Part shown: positions 16,276 to 25,307 of the stretch, piece by piece
How positions within the stretch are numbered: position 1 is the first letter of the stretch
How the letters are laid out: each line of letters opens with the position of its first letter
NCBI GenBank assembly: GCA_025351325.1
Contig: JANXWE010000115.1
Coordinates: 1-43,397 of the forward strand
Direction: 5' to 3'
DNA: 43,397 nt
Source: Fimbriiglobus sp.
GTDB lineage: Bacteria > Planctomycetota > Planctomycetia > Gemmatales > Gemmataceae
The notes under the pieces: generated by a model
Seen by the model: only the letters and a program-made list of their open reading frames with translations
What the model was told of the DNA's origin: nothing
Databases searched by the model: none
Position numbers and translations under genes: made by a program

Positions 16276-17805
16276 TCAATCGAACAATGTTCCCTGAGCG
16301 GGATTACCTGTTCGCTTGCTCTCTTTCGCACGCTTGATTCTCGCCCGGAATTTCGTCTCCTTCTTTCTCGAACCATGTTTGGCGTACACGGCTGGAGTCG
16401 AAGCTTTGGCCTCGGCCGTCTTGCGGATTGCGTACAGGCTGTCGGTCATCTGTCGGGCACGGGTAGCGAATTCCACAATCGGACTTGGGTAACTTGCTAA
16501 CCCCAAGTCCTCGCTGTGCAGGATCTTCTCGGGGGAAACGTCTTTCAACTGCGGGAGCCAGCGTTTTACAAATCGACATTGGCTGTCCCAATCGGCGAGT
16601 TGCTTACTCGGGTTGTAAACGCGGATGGCGTTCCACCCGACCACGCCCGCTTGCATTTGCAGTTGATTCAAATGGATGCCGGGGTCGTAATCGCGGAACA
16701 CCTTGGCCAAGTGGGGGTGGATCACCCGCCAATCTAAATGCAGCACGTGGCAGGCGAAGCTGACCACCATGGCCCGCATCCGGAAATTCACGAAGCCAGT
16801 TGCCTGGAGGCAACGCATCACGGCATCGACCAGCGGATAGCCCGTATGGCCTGTGCGCCAAGCGAGGTGCAGGCGTTCATCGTTTTCGTAGGGGATATTT
16901 CGGTAAGCGGGGTGAATACTGCGGAACTCCAAGTCCGGTTCCGATTCGAGCCGTTGCGTGAAATGGTCGCGCCAGTGCAACCGGCTCAGGAACGCTTCCA
17001 AACTCGCCTTCCAACGTGCGGATCGAGGATCATCCGGATCGAGTTCCGCAATGCGGGTTCGGGTCGCGTGCCAAATTTGTTTGGTGGTGATCGTGCCCCA
17101 CGCCAGATGGACACTCAACCGCGATCCGGCCGTATCGGCGGTGTTCGGGGAACTGATTCCCCCACGGTACCAAATGCCCCGTCGACGGAGGAAATCGTCG
17201 AGCGTCCGATGGGCATCGGTTTCGTTCACGGGCTGCCAGTGCGAAGCCTGTTCCGGGAAGTCGAAGCGGGGAAAGTTCGTCGAACGGGCCAGCTGGGTGA
17301 TCGCCGGCGATTGTTCGATCAACGGGATTTCCAGTGGTGCCGTTTGAACAATCCGCGTTTGCCACAGCACTTGCAAGCGATCCCGATTGACGCCACCGCG
17401 CCGCACACTGGATTGCGGGAATTCTCGATAAATCACCCCGCGTTCCTGGCACCAATTGGCGACGGCCCGGTCGCGTTGAAACGTGATGGCGTTGCCGATT
17501 TCTTCGTGGGCAAACAGGTGGGTGAATGGAATGCGACTGTGCAGTTTTTCGAGCTTCTCGACCACGTTCCCGTGAGCGATGACCAAATCGACACCGCGCA
17601 GCCGCAATTTCTGCCGTAAAGCTTGCACGGCCTGCCATTGGGCGTGGATATGCATGGGCGAGCAATCGTCGGCCGCAATCAGCGTCGGCTCGAAGCAAAA
17701 CAGCGGAATTGCCAATGCCCCGATTCGTGCCGTTTCGGTCAGCGGCGCGTTGTCGGCCAAGCGGGCATCGCGTTTGATCCACCAGACGGCAATGGGACGG
17801 CTCAT
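16276..17805 (-). CDS. Photolyase/cryptochrome family protein, FAD-dependent
   Basis: The 509-residue product has the N-terminal alpha/beta antenna domain (IAVWWIKRDARLADNAPLTE, related to 'vWfRrDLRl.DN.aL') and the C-terminal FAD domain, which includes RLSVHLAWGTITTKQIW ('SPHLrfGeiSprqv'), LSRLHWRDHFTQRLE, ERLHLAWRTGHTGYPLVDAV ('W..G.TGyPlvDAgMr'), TGFVNFRMRAMVVSFACHVL and FRDYDPGIHLNQLQMQAGVVGWNAIRVYNPSKQ. The last blocks hold FAD and usually the electron-transfer tryptophans. These members repair UV-induced pyrimidine dimers with blue light, or act as light sensors. The C-terminal tail of about 40 residues (KKETKFRARIKRAKESKRTG) is very basic and could bind DNA. It is a single gene. Confidence 0.9.
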   Translation of the reverse strand: MSRPIAVWWIKRDARLADNAPLTETARIGALAIPLFCFEPTLIAADDCSPMHIHAQWQAVQALRQKLRLRGVDLVIAHGNVVEKLEKLHSRIPFTHLFAHEEIGNAITFQRDRAVANWCQERGVIYREFPQSSVRRGGVNRDRLQVLWQTRIVQTAPLEIPLIEQSPAITQLARSTNFPRFDFPEQASHWQPVNETDAHRTLDDFLRRRGIWYRGGISSPNTADTAGSRLSVHLAWGTITTKQIWHATRTRIAELDPDDPRSARWKASLEAFLSRLHWRDHFTQRLESEPDLEFRSIHPAYRNIPYENDERLHLAWRTGHTGYPLVDAVMRCLQATGFVNFRMRAMVVSFACHVLHLDWRVIHPHLAKVFRDYDPGIHLNQLQMQAGVVGWNAIRVYNPSKQLADWDSQCRFVKRWLPQLKDVSPEKILHSEDLGLASYPSPIVEFATRARQMTDSLYAIRKTAEAKASTPAVYAKHGSRKKETKFRARIKRAKESKRTGNPAQGTLFD

Positions 17806-18045
17806 GTCAAATTATAGTCTGGGCGAAACGTGCCGAAAATGACATTTTCAGTGCCAAAAGGAGGCCGCAACTTCGGCAGTATCGAAATTCTGTTGACTTC
17901 CCTGATTCGCAGGAGGAATATACCTAACTTTCGGGAACCGAGTGGGTTCTCGCTCGAAAGATGTTCCGGGATTGACAAAACGAGTAGTCGAAATAGATGG
18001 AAATAATTCTGCCGAATTCCAGTCCGGCGGGCGGAGGGCGCGCGG

Positions 18046-18489
18046 ATGGCGTTGCGGAAGCGCGGCAAGTGGCGGTACGGCGACAACCAGGCCGACATCC
18101 GCGCCGAGATCGTCCGGTACAGCAAGGAGAACGGCTACTTGGCCGATCACTTCGCCGACGCAGTGTGTCTGTGCGGCGGGCGGGTGTTCGGCCTGTACCT
18201 CGATGACACTGCCGGGGTCGCCAGCAGGGTATGTGTGGCCTGCGTTCCCGAGGCCCATCCGATCGGTGACAGCGCAGAGTTCATGGACGAGGCCGAAGAG
18301 GAGGAGGCCGCCTGTCCCTGCGGCCAGGGAGCGTTCGAGATTACGGTCGGCGTGTCCCTGTACGCCGACAGCGAGGACGTGCGTTGGCTGTATCTCGGCT
18401 GCCGGTGCCCAGCGTGCGGACTGACCGCCGTGTACGGCGACTGGAAAAACGAGTTCAACGGGTACCAACAGTTGTTGGCGCGCGTGTAG
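18046..18489 (+). CDS. Cysteine-rich protein of unknown function, probably zinc-binding
   Basis: The 147-residue product has a basic start (MALRKRGKWRYGDNQADIR) and four cysteine clusters: CLCGG, CVAC, CPCG and CRCPACG. They pair naturally into two zinc ribbons, joined by an acidic loop (FMDEAEEEEAA). The rest reads SLYADSEDVRWLYLGCRCPACGL and ends VYGDWKNEFNGYQQLLARV. No catalytic residues are visible and no named family is recognised. The ATG at 18046 is followed by two more small genes on the same strand (gaps of about 113 and 81 bp). It resembles small cytoplasmic immunity-like proteins in size and style, but no matching toxin gene is adjacent, so that remains a guess. Confidence 0.65.
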   Translation: MALRKRGKWRYGDNQADIRAEIVRYSKENGYLADHFADAVCLCGGRVFGLYLDDTAGVASRVCVACVPEAHPIGDSAEFMDEAEEEEAACPCGQGAFEITVGVSLYADSEDVRWLYLGCRCPACGLTAVYGDWKNEFNGYQQLLARV

Positions 18490-18602
18490 CCCAGACGCCG
18501 AGCCAGCCGCCGCAGCCGACGGCGGGGCATGATTCGTTTCCGTGACCCCAGCTCACCGGTGCCCCACCGCTGCTGAGCTTGGTCATTCGCGGCAGAGGAC
18601 GC

Positions 18603-19055
18603 ATGGAACCGGCTGTCCGCGAATTGCTGGATGCGGCGGACGACCCGGTTCACGCCGAGGGCGACCCGACGCTCGACTGGCCCGCGATCCACGCCCGGGT
18701 CGCCGCACTCCGGCCGGAGTTGGAGCGCATCGCGGGCCGGGCGTTCGTGCAGGACAACAACGTGCAGGATGCCAGCTTCTTCACCGAACTGTCCATCCAG
18801 CGGCCGGGACCGCAGCCCAACTGGATCGACACGGTGTTCGCGGTGCGGTTCTCCGGGTTCGGGTTGCTGTTCACCACCTGGAGCCACTGCGAGGCCGAGC
18901 GGTTGCCGCCAGACGTAGCCGTGGAGTTGGCGGCGGCGGTGTCGCGGGCCGGGTTCCGGTACGCCCCGGCGGCGGCCCTCGACACGCCGTACACGGGCCG
19001 GCATTCAGAATTCGCCGGCTCGTCGTGGTGGATCAGGTTCTTCGACTACGTGTAG
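18603..19055 (+). CDS. Small cytoplasmic protein of unknown function
   Basis: The predicted product has 150 residues from the ATG at 18603 (a GTG-type start further upstream gives 158). It has no signal peptide or membrane segment. It starts with a helical part (MEPAVRELLDAADDPVHAEG, AIHARVAALRPELERIAGRA) and continues with an alpha/beta part rich in aromatic residues (FFTELSIQRP, IDTVFAVRFSGFGLLFTTWSHCE) and ends SSWWIRFFDYV. This architecture, a compact acidic alpha/beta domain ending in an aromatic strand, is common among polymorphic-toxin immunity proteins, but I cannot assign a family. It is the middle of three small genes between the photolyase and the 77-nt palindrome. Confidence 0.6.
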   Translation: MEPAVRELLDAADDPVHAEGDPTLDWPAIHARVAALRPELERIAGRAFVQDNNVQDASFFTELSIQRPGPQPNWIDTVFAVRFSGFGLLFTTWSHCEAERLPPDVAVELAAAVSRAGFRYAPAAALDTPYTGRHSEFAGSSWWIRFFDYV

Positions 19056-19136
19056 TGCAGTCGCCGCCGCGGTGGGGAACCAACGCTGCAAGGGATCGGC
19101 AGTTGAACTGAGTCGTTCAGTGGCGGAGGGCAACCG

Positions 19137-19472
19137 ATGGATGCGTCTACATCGTTCCTGGTGGAGCACACGATCTTGACCGTCGTCGTGTTCTTTGTCG
19201 GCCGCGCTCTCCGCCGGGGCATCAGCGCCGGGTCTGAGGCACGCCGCACGCACGGCCGGTATGTGTTCTGGTGGACCGTCGGAGCATTCGCGGTCGGTGG
19301 GCCGCTCGCCCTGTTAACTGGCGCGGAACTGCCTTTCGGTGCTGCTGGAATGGCTTATTTTTGTATGCTCGGAGGGTGGTTGGTTGGCATGGTTCATGGA
19401 GCCGTGGTTCTCGTTCTACGCCGCGAAAAACCTTCGGAGTCGCCACCGGCGGCACGAAGTTCAGACGCTTAG
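19137..19472 (+). CDS. Small membrane protein of unknown function
   Basis: The 111-residue product has three likely membrane segments: about residues 7-24 (FLVEHTILTVVVFFVGRAL), 43-60 (YVFWWTVGAFAVGGPLALL) and 68-92 (AAGMAYFCMLGGWLVGMVHG and following), with a basic loop (RRGISAGSEARRTHGR) between the first two and a short polar tail (RREKPSESPPAARSSDA). No motif identifies a function. It is the last of the three small genes and ends 24 bp before a long palindrome that likely terminates the transcript. Confidence 0.6.
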   Translation: MDASTSFLVEHTILTVVVFFVGRALRRGISAGSEARRTHGRYVFWWTVGAFAVGGPLALLTGAELPFGAAGMAYFCMLGGWLVGMVHGAVVLVLRREKPSESPPAARSSDA

Positions 19473-19495
19473 CTCTTGTGCAGATTGATCGACAT

Positions 19496-19572
19496 GGCGA
19501 GCCGGCCCGGCGTGAGCTGCCGGATTCTGGACTGCTCAATAGAATCCGGCAGCTCATGCTGACCGGCTCGCC
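19496..19572. repeat. 77-nt near-perfect palindrome
   Basis: Arms at 19496-19528 and 19541-19572 (33 and 32 nt) surround a 12-nt loop. Both arms start with GGCGAGCCGG when read 5' to 3' into the stem and end TGAGCTGCCGGATTCT, with a mismatched bulge of about 6-7 nt. It could act as a terminator for the three-gene cluster, or be a REP/MITE-type element. The GAGCCG...GGCGTGAGC core resembles the repeats at 34894-35002. Confidence 0.75.
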
Positions 19573-19667
19573 TGCTTCCCACACGTTACCGAACCGTTAC
19601 AACGCTGGCCGGCGAAAGGGTTAGAATCTCGATTGTCGAAGCCCCGCCCTCACTCCAGGCGCAAATC

Positions 19668-21461
19668 ATGTTCCGGACTCTCCCTGCATTACTCTTCGCC
19701 GTCAGCATTCTCGCCACCAATGCCGACGCTGAAGACGTCATCAAAACGGCCCCGAGCAAAATCTCGACGGTGACCGTGTACCAAAACACGGCGCTCGTCA
19801 CCCGGGAAGTGACCCTGCCGGAAGCGGCCGGGCAGATGGAAGTGGTGGTATCGCCGTTGCCGAGCGCGACGATGCAGAGTTCGCTGTACGCCGAAGGGTC
19901 GGAGGCCGTCCGCGTGCTGAGCGCCCGCTACCGGACGCGAGCCATCGCCGAAGACAACCGGGAGGAAGTCCGCAAGCTCGAAACCGAGATCAAGGCGTTG
20001 CAGCGGACGCTGGTCGAACTCGAAGCCGATATGAAAGGCGTGGCGCTGAACTTGGGTTTCAATGCCAAACTCGAAGCGTTCACCGCGGCGACGTTGACGA
20101 CCCTCACGGAGAAGGGCCAACTCGACAGCGACAAGACGATTCTGCTGGCGAACCACATCCGCGACAGTCGAGCCAAGCTCATCAAAGAAGAAGTGAAGTT
20201 GAAACAGACCATTGAAACCGATCAGCAGCGGATCGCATTCCTCACGCGGCAGTTGCAAGAGAAGTCCGGCGGCGTGAGCCGCACCGAACGCGATGCCGTG
20301 ATCGTGGTCGATAAGAAGGCGGGCGTTGCGACGATCAAGCTGAACTACTTGGTGAGCAGCGCCACCTGGAGGCCGCAGTACAAGCTTCGTGCCGCCACGA
20401 AAGCGAACGACCCCGTGACCATCGAATATTTGGCCAGTGTCACCCAGCAGACCGGCGAAGATTGGCCCGCGATCAACTTGGTTCTTTCGACGGCCCAGCC
20501 GCTGTTGAACGCGGCCCCGCCCGATTTGAAGTCCCTCGAAGTGTCGGTCGGGTTGCCCGGCCAACCCGGTGGGGCGATGCATGCGGCTGGAGGCAAGGGT
20601 GAAATGCCCTCGGGTAAAGTGCTGGAAGAACTCGACAAGAAATCCAATTCTCTACGGCAGGAATCGAAGGCGAATTACGACAGCAAAAACCCTCATTTCG
20701 CGGCTCAACAACAAAACGACGCCGCCGCCATCGAGCAGTTCCGCGATCTGCTCGTGACCAAAGATGACATGGCCAAATCTGGCGGTCTCCAAGACAATCT
20801 TCTCGGCGATGGCCCGAGTGTGACGTACCGCCTGAAGACCAAGCTCACGCTGCCGAGCCGGAGCGACGATCAGACCCTCGAAATCGCCAAGCTCGATTTG
20901 GCCCCGAAGTTCTATTACAAGGCCGTGCCGCTGCTCACGACCCACGTGTACCGCCTCGCCGACCTGACGAACTCCACCGACATGATTTTGCTCCCCGGTG
21001 AGTCGTCGATGTACCTCGACAGCGATTTCGTCGGGACCACGAAGATGCCGTTCGTCGCCGTGGGCAAGCCGTTCACCGTCGGCTTCGGCGTCGATCCGCA
21101 ATTGCAAGTGAGCCGCAAACTGGTGGACAAAACGCGCGCGACTCAGGGCGGGAACCAGTTGCTGACGTTTACGTACAAGATCCTGCTCAGCAGCTACAAG
21201 ACGGTACCCGTCGACGTGCAAGTTTGGGATCGTATGCCGCACGCCGAGGCGATGCAGACCATCGGCACGACATTCATCATGGGGGCGACGGAACTGAGCA
21301 AAGACCCGCTCTATGTGCGCGACGAGAAGCCGAAGAATTTGCTCCGCTGGGACGTGAAAGTGGATCCGAAACAGAACGGTGAGAAGGCGTTGGCCATCGA
21401 CTACGATTACAAAATGGAACTGGATAAGAATGTCACCATCGGTTCGTTCTTGTCGAAGTGA
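19668..21461 (+). CDS. Secreted DUF4139/DUF4140 (mucoidy-inhibitor-like) protein
   Basis: The 597-residue product has a signal peptide (MFRTLPALLFAVSILATNADA), an N-terminal DUF4140-type beta domain (ISTVTVYQNTALVTREVTLP, the family's typical opening), a coiled coil at about 95-205 (EEVRKLETEIKALQRTLVEL and onward), then the DUF4139 domain (LNYLVSSATWRPQYKLRAA, matching the conserved 'Y.v..A.W.P.Y.lr', and DWPAINLVLSTAQP). The segment near 285-365 is Gln/Asn/Lys-rich and probably disordered. Function is unknown; the family is usually envelope-located. A second DUF4139 protein is encoded at 35051. A putative two-component pair follows 72 bp downstream. Confidence 0.85.
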   Translation: MFRTLPALLFAVSILATNADAEDVIKTAPSKISTVTVYQNTALVTREVTLPEAAGQMEVVVSPLPSATMQSSLYAEGSEAVRVLSARYRTRAIAEDNREEVRKLETEIKALQRTLVELEADMKGVALNLGFNAKLEAFTAATLTTLTEKGQLDSDKTILLANHIRDSRAKLIKEEVKLKQTIETDQQRIAFLTRQLQEKSGGVSRTERDAVIVVDKKAGVATIKLNYLVSSATWRPQYKLRAATKANDPVTIEYLASVTQQTGEDWPAINLVLSTAQPLLNAAPPDLKSLEVSVGLPGQPGGAMHAAGGKGEMPSGKVLEELDKKSNSLRQESKANYDSKNPHFAAQQQNDAAAIEQFRDLLVTKDDMAKSGGLQDNLLGDGPSVTYRLKTKLTLPSRSDDQTLEIAKLDLAPKFYYKAVPLLTTHVYRLADLTNSTDMILLPGESSMYLDSDFVGTTKMPFVAVGKPFTVGFGVDPQLQVSRKLVDKTRATQGGNQLLTFTYKILLSSYKTVPVDVQVWDRMPHAEAMQTIGTTFIMGATELSKDPLYVRDEKPKNLLRWDVKVDPKQNGEKALAIDYDYKMELDKNVTIGSFLSK

Positions 21462-21533
21462 ACAAACTTTCGGTGCCCCGGCCTCGTCGTGATTCCAGTT
21501 GACGCACGGATCGCACTCGCCGAGGCTGCCCTG

Positions 21534-22259
21534 ATGTTCAAAGCCCGCATCGTCGTCGTCGAAGACGAACCCGCCATCCGCCGGGGTGTCACGGAAGCAC
21601 TCCGACTGACGGGGTACGACGTCTCCGAAGCGGCCGACGGGCTGACGGGTTTGAAAGAGGCGTCGGCGGGCGGGGTCGATCTCGTCTTGCTCGATTTGAT
21701 GCTACCGAAGAAGGACGGGTTCGAAGTGCTGGCCGAATTGCGGCGGATTTGCCCCTCGCGGCCGGTGATCGTCCTCACGGCGCGCGGTGGCGAGGACGAC
21801 CGCGTGCGCGGGTTGAAAATGGGGGCCGATGATTACGTCGTCAAGCCGTTCTCGGCGCGGGAACTGTTGGCCCGGGTCGAAGCGGTATTGCGGCGCACGT
21901 TGAAAGCCGCGGAGGAAGTCCAACAAGTTCGGTGCGGGCGCGCCCGCATCGATCTCCAGCGCCGGGAAATCCGCTGGAGTGTCGACGAGCGGGCCGAGCT
22001 TTCCGAAACGGAAGCGGCGCTGCTCAAGTATCTGGTGTCGAATCGGGATCGGGCCGTCTCCCGCGATGAAATGCTCGGCCGGGTTTGGGGCATCGGGACG
22101 GCGGGGTTGGAAACCCGCGCCGTCGATATGCACATCGCCCGCCTGCGGGCTAAGTTGAAAGATCCGGCCGGCGACGACAACGCCGAGGCCATCATCACCG
22201 TTCGGGCGCACGGATACATGGCCGGCCCCGGCTTGACCTTTGAAACGAGTACGCCATGA
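21534..22259 (+). CDS. OmpR-family response regulator
   Basis: The 241-residue product has a receiver domain (residues 1-120) and an OmpR-type winged helix (about 140-235). The receiver shows VVVEDEPAIRRG (acidic pocket), the phospho-acceptor Asp54 in DLVLLDLMLPKKDG, the Thr in VLTARGG, and the Lys in VKPFSARELLARV. The winged helix has LSETEAALLKYLVSNRDRAVSRDEMLGRVWG and IARLRAKLKDPA. The start at 21534 gives a normal N-terminus; an upstream start at 21489 would add 15 residues of no known role. The stop overlaps the kinase gene (ATGA at 22256-22259), so the two are translationally coupled. Confidence 0.94.
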   Translation: MFKARIVVVEDEPAIRRGVTEALRLTGYDVSEAADGLTGLKEASAGGVDLVLLDLMLPKKDGFEVLAELRRICPSRPVIVLTARGGEDDRVRGLKMGADDYVVKPFSARELLARVEAVLRRTLKAAEEVQQVRCGRARIDLQRREIRWSVDERAELSETEAALLKYLVSNRDRAVSRDEMLGRVWGIGTAGLETRAVDMHIARLRAKLKDPAGDDNAEAIITVRAHGYMAGPGLTFETSTP

Positions 22260-24661
22260 CGCGCCGCATCGTGAACTCCCCGGCCGGAATGGTTTGCGGT
22301 CTCGTGGTTTTGGCGATGCTCGTCGTCGGCGGTTTGGCTTGGGTCTCGGTCGCTTCGCTGCGCGTCGAAGATTCCCAGCGTCTCTCGACAGCGCAAGCCC
22401 ACGCGGCTAATCAGGAACGGCTCGCCCTCTGGCGACTCGATGGTCACATGCTGTCGCCTTTGGTTCTGGAAAACAACCGGCCGTATTCGCACTATTCCGC
22501 CCTGGCCCCGTCGGCCATCGTCATCGATGAATCAGGTTCACCGACCGTCGATCCCGGCCGGGTGCCCTCGCCACTGTTGGGAACCGAACTTCCGGATTGG
22601 GTGAAACTGCACGTGCAGCTCGATCGGAATCGGGGGTGGCAATCGCCGCAGGTGATCCCCGCTCGACTGGCCGAACAGCTCCGGGCCGGGCCACTGGAAT
22701 TCAACCTGTCGAACGTCACCCCACTCCGGGCCACGCAGCTCGACGAGCTCCGCGCGGCCTTCCCGGCGCAGCGGATTTTGAACCGGCTGGCCGAGCAAGA
22801 CCGGATTCAGCCACTCGAGGAAGACTATTTGGTACCCGTGCCCTTGGCCGACGAACCGGCTACGGAAAAGACGGTGCCGCAAGCGGACGAGACGGTCGGC
22901 CTCATGCGCGACAGTGGCGAATCGTGGCTCGTCACCGAAGCGGCCAAGGACAATCTGGAACGGTTCCAAACGAATCTCGGTGGCACTCCACGCCGTGGCG
23001 CTTTCGCAGAATCGATGCCTGGGGCGATGGCCGATTCCAAGAAGCGGCACGAGCAGGAGCAGTTGCCGGGGTTGCCCGCTCCTCAAGCGGTTGCGCCTCA
23101 GGCTCCCGAGTTCAACTCGACGGTGAACCCGGCTTCGCAAAAGCCACGAGAGTTATCCCCATCGGAACTCGCGCGGGACGGCGCGGCCCGCCAGCTGGCC
23201 TTCAACAAAAGTATGAACAGTCGCGGGAATTACGAATTGGGCAATACCCGTTTTCAGGGGAATAGCGACCCGATACCACCTTCACTACCGTTGAATTCTC
23301 CGGGCGATGCGCCCGCCCAGAACTCGAGCCCGGCGCAGCCATCGCCGACCAACCGGATCGACAATTTGGCGAACTCGATTCAGAACCGGGCCAACTTGCA
23401 AACCGGTAACCGGTTGGAACAAAAATCCGCAAACCCAGATAAAAGTGTCGCACTCCAGGACTCGCGCGATGTTCGCCAAGGCGAGCCGAAACGAGCATCG
23501 GAGAATTTTTTCGCCCGTTCCAAATCATCCACCTCGAACGAACCCGGCGCCGGTTTCGCCGAGATCAAACCCGGCCCGATTGTAGCCCCCGTGGCGGTTC
23601 ACATCGGCCCGATGCGGCCGCGCTGGATCGCCGACGACCGTGGTGTCCAGCACTTGTTCCTGCTGCGTTCCGTCAAGCTTGGCACGCAAATTGTTTACCA
23701 AGGGGTGGTGGTCGATTGGCCGAAGTTGCAGGCGGAACTCCGGGCGGAACTGGCGGATCTGTTTCCCGCTGCCGAGCTGCAACCGGTGGATGAGACCGCA
23801 CACGAACGGACGATGACCGCCCTGCCCGTCCGGCTCGATCCCGGGCCTGACGGGGCGCCCGTGATCGACGGTTGGTCGCCGTTGCGTTCGGGCTTGGTGA
23901 TCGCCTGGGCGGCGGCGATTCTCGCCATCGTGGCCGTGGCATTTGGCGGGCGGGCCATTCTGTCGATGGCGGATCGGCGGATGCGCTTCGCCTCGGCCGT
24001 GACGCACGAACTGCGAACACCCTTGACCGCGATGCAACTCCACCTCGATCTGCTCAACAGCGGACTCGTCCTCGACGACGCGAAGAAGTCCGAGTTCCTA
24101 GCCACGATCACATCGGAAGCGCAGCGGTTGAATCAGCTTGTCGAAAACGTCCTCGATTTCGCCCGCTTGGAAAAGCGTTCCGCCCGGGCGCTCGCCCGCT
24201 GGATCCCGGTGGAAACCATGCTGGAGACGATCCGCCAAACTTGGGCCGAGCGGCTGGCATCTGAAGGATTCGAACTGGTCGTCGGTTCGATGGCCTCCTT
24301 GAAGAGCGAGGTGATGGTCGACGGTCGGGTGTTGGAGCAGGTGCTCGGAAACATGATCGACAACGCCCGCAAATACGCGAAGTCGGCGACCGACCGTCGC
24401 ATCTGGTTGCTGGTCAAACCCGGCGTGTCCGGCCGCATGGCATTTGAAGTGGAAGATCGCGGGCCGGGTGTGCCCGCAGACGAACACCGTTCGATCTTTC
24501 AATCGTTCCGGCGGGGCAGTTCCAGTCTCGACACCGGCGGCGCCGGCTTAGGATTATCTCTCGCCAAGCAGTGGGCCGAGCTCTTCGGGGGAACCCTGAG
24601 TTACCGCCCCGCCGACGGCGGCACCGGAGCCTGCTTCCGACTGGAATTGGCCGGCAGGTGA
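22256..24661 (+). CDS. Membrane sensor histidine kinase with a long low-complexity sensor region
   Basis: The 801-residue kinase is the partner of the upstream regulator (ATGA overlap). It has two membrane segments, at about 12-33 and 545-565, enclosing an extracytoplasmic region of about 510 residues. The last 300 residues of this region are rich in Pro, Gln, Asn and Ser and likely disordered, and there is no HAMP linker. The cytoplasmic part has the H box SAVTHELRTPLTAMQLHLDL (His584), the N box GNMIDNARKYAKSA, the G1 box VEDRGPGVPADEH, and the G2 box GGAGLGLSLAKQWAELFGG. All catalytic boxes look intact, so it should phosphorylate its regulator. The ligand is unknown. The 3' end faces the minus-strand Ig-like gene with only 1 bp between. 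Confidence 0.93.
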   Translation: MTRRIVNSPAGMVCGLVVLAMLVVGGLAWVSVASLRVEDSQRLSTAQAHAANQERLALWRLDGHMLSPLVLENNRPYSHYSALAPSAIVIDESGSPTVDPGRVPSPLLGTELPDWVKLHVQLDRNRGWQSPQVIPARLAEQLRAGPLEFNLSNVTPLRATQLDELRAAFPAQRILNRLAEQDRIQPLEEDYLVPVPLADEPATEKTVPQADETVGLMRDSGESWLVTEAAKDNLERFQTNLGGTPRRGAFAESMPGAMADSKKRHEQEQLPGLPAPQAVAPQAPEFNSTVNPASQKPRELSPSELARDGAARQLAFNKSMNSRGNYELGNTRFQGNSDPIPPSLPLNSPGDAPAQNSSPAQPSPTNRIDNLANSIQNRANLQTGNRLEQKSANPDKSVALQDSRDVRQGEPKRASENFFARSKSSTSNEPGAGFAEIKPGPIVAPVAVHIGPMRPRWIADDRGVQHLFLLRSVKLGTQIVYQGVVVDWPKLQAELRAELADLFPAAELQPVDETAHERTMTALPVRLDPGPDGAPVIDGWSPLRSGLVIAWAAAILAIVAVAFGGRAILSMADRRMRFASAVTHELRTPLTAMQLHLDLLNSGLVLDDAKKSEFLATITSEAQRLNQLVENVLDFARLEKRSARALARWIPVETMLETIRQTWAERLASEGFELVVGSMASLKSEVMVDGRVLEQVLGNMIDNARKYAKSATDRRIWLLVKPGVSGRMAFEVEDRGPGVPADEHRSIFQSFRRGSSSLDTGGAGLGLSLAKQWAELFGGTLSYRPADGGTGACFRLELAGR

Positions 24662-24662
24662 T

Positions 24663-25307
24663 TCAGCGATCCACTGCGATTCTCGTCAACGTGTGCGAGA
24701 CGGAACCGGGCGGGAACCCCGCCTCAGGGGGTTTTTCGAGATCCATTTCAAATGCCAAGCTTGTATAGACGTTATACTTCAAACCAGTCTGCATGTACAC
24801 CTTGGTCGGCCCCCATTTGGGTTCGACCTTGTCATTCTTCAATAACCCGGAATAGCGGATCAATCCACCATCGACGGGAATGAAGAAGATATCTTGCTTG
24901 TGGCTCTTCTTCAATTTCCATCCGCGCTGGATATCCCAAGTGCCCGATGCGTCTAAGCACGTGCCGTTGCCGTTTCGAGAAGGACTGGTCTCGTCGAAAG
25001 CCAGCGTTCCGCCACAAGCCTTCTTATCCGGATTGTCCTTCAGCTTGATCTCCAGTTTGGAAAATGCCGAACCGATCCGTTCCCAGTCTGAACTGGTCGT
25101 CTGTATGAATTTTTGCTCGGCCCAGATGGTGTACGTTGCATTCGGCAACGAGTTGGAAATGAAGCTCCAAGTTCCGTTGTCATCCGCCGCGACTTTACAT
25201 TCAGACAAAATCGTTGTGTAACCGGTCGATTGTTCCACGACGTACACCGTTGGTTTTCCAGTAGTCTTCCAAGTGTCTCGGGCTGCCCAATCGACCTCGG
25301 TCGTCAC
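24663..25307 (-). CDS. Ig-like domain protein of unknown function, probably 5'-truncated
   Basis: The 214-residue reading frame starts at a GTG (25307) with no ribosome binding site. The frame is open upstream to 25463, with plausible protein sequence for at least a dozen codons (FYRTITLTASPFVN just before the GTG) but no ATG, so the original N-terminus seems to be missing. The visible part begins like a bacterial Ig-like repeat (KPTVYVVEQSTGYTTILSECK, then DDNGTWSFISNSLPNATYTIWAEQK), followed by a beta-rich domain of unknown type (GGTLAFDETSPSRNGNGTC). There is no signal peptide. It may be a remnant of a larger surface protein. It converges with the histidine kinase gene. Confidence 0.55.
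   Translation of the reverse strand: MTTEVDWAARDTWKTTGKPTVYVVEQSTGYTTILSECKVAADDNGTWSFISNSLPNATYTIWAEQKFIQTTSSDWERIGSAFSKLEIKLKDNPDKKACGGTLAFDETSPSRNGNGTCLDASGTWDIQRGWKLKKSHKQDIFFIPVDGGLIRYSGLLKNDKVEPKWGPTKVYMQTGLKYNVYTSLAFEMDLEKPPEAGFPPGSVSHTLTRIAVDR

Noticed and set aside
17893-17977. Two possible -35 hexamers (TTGACT at 17893 and TTGACA at 17972) ahead of the three-gene cluster
   Set aside because: Neither has a convincing -10 hexamer at the right spacing, so no promoter is called.
18147-19004. A 285-codon minus-strand frame across two of the small genes
   Set aside because: It spans the gap between two plus-strand genes that have better composition and conserved-looking cysteines. The minus frame is Arg/Pro/Gly-rich and has no motif.
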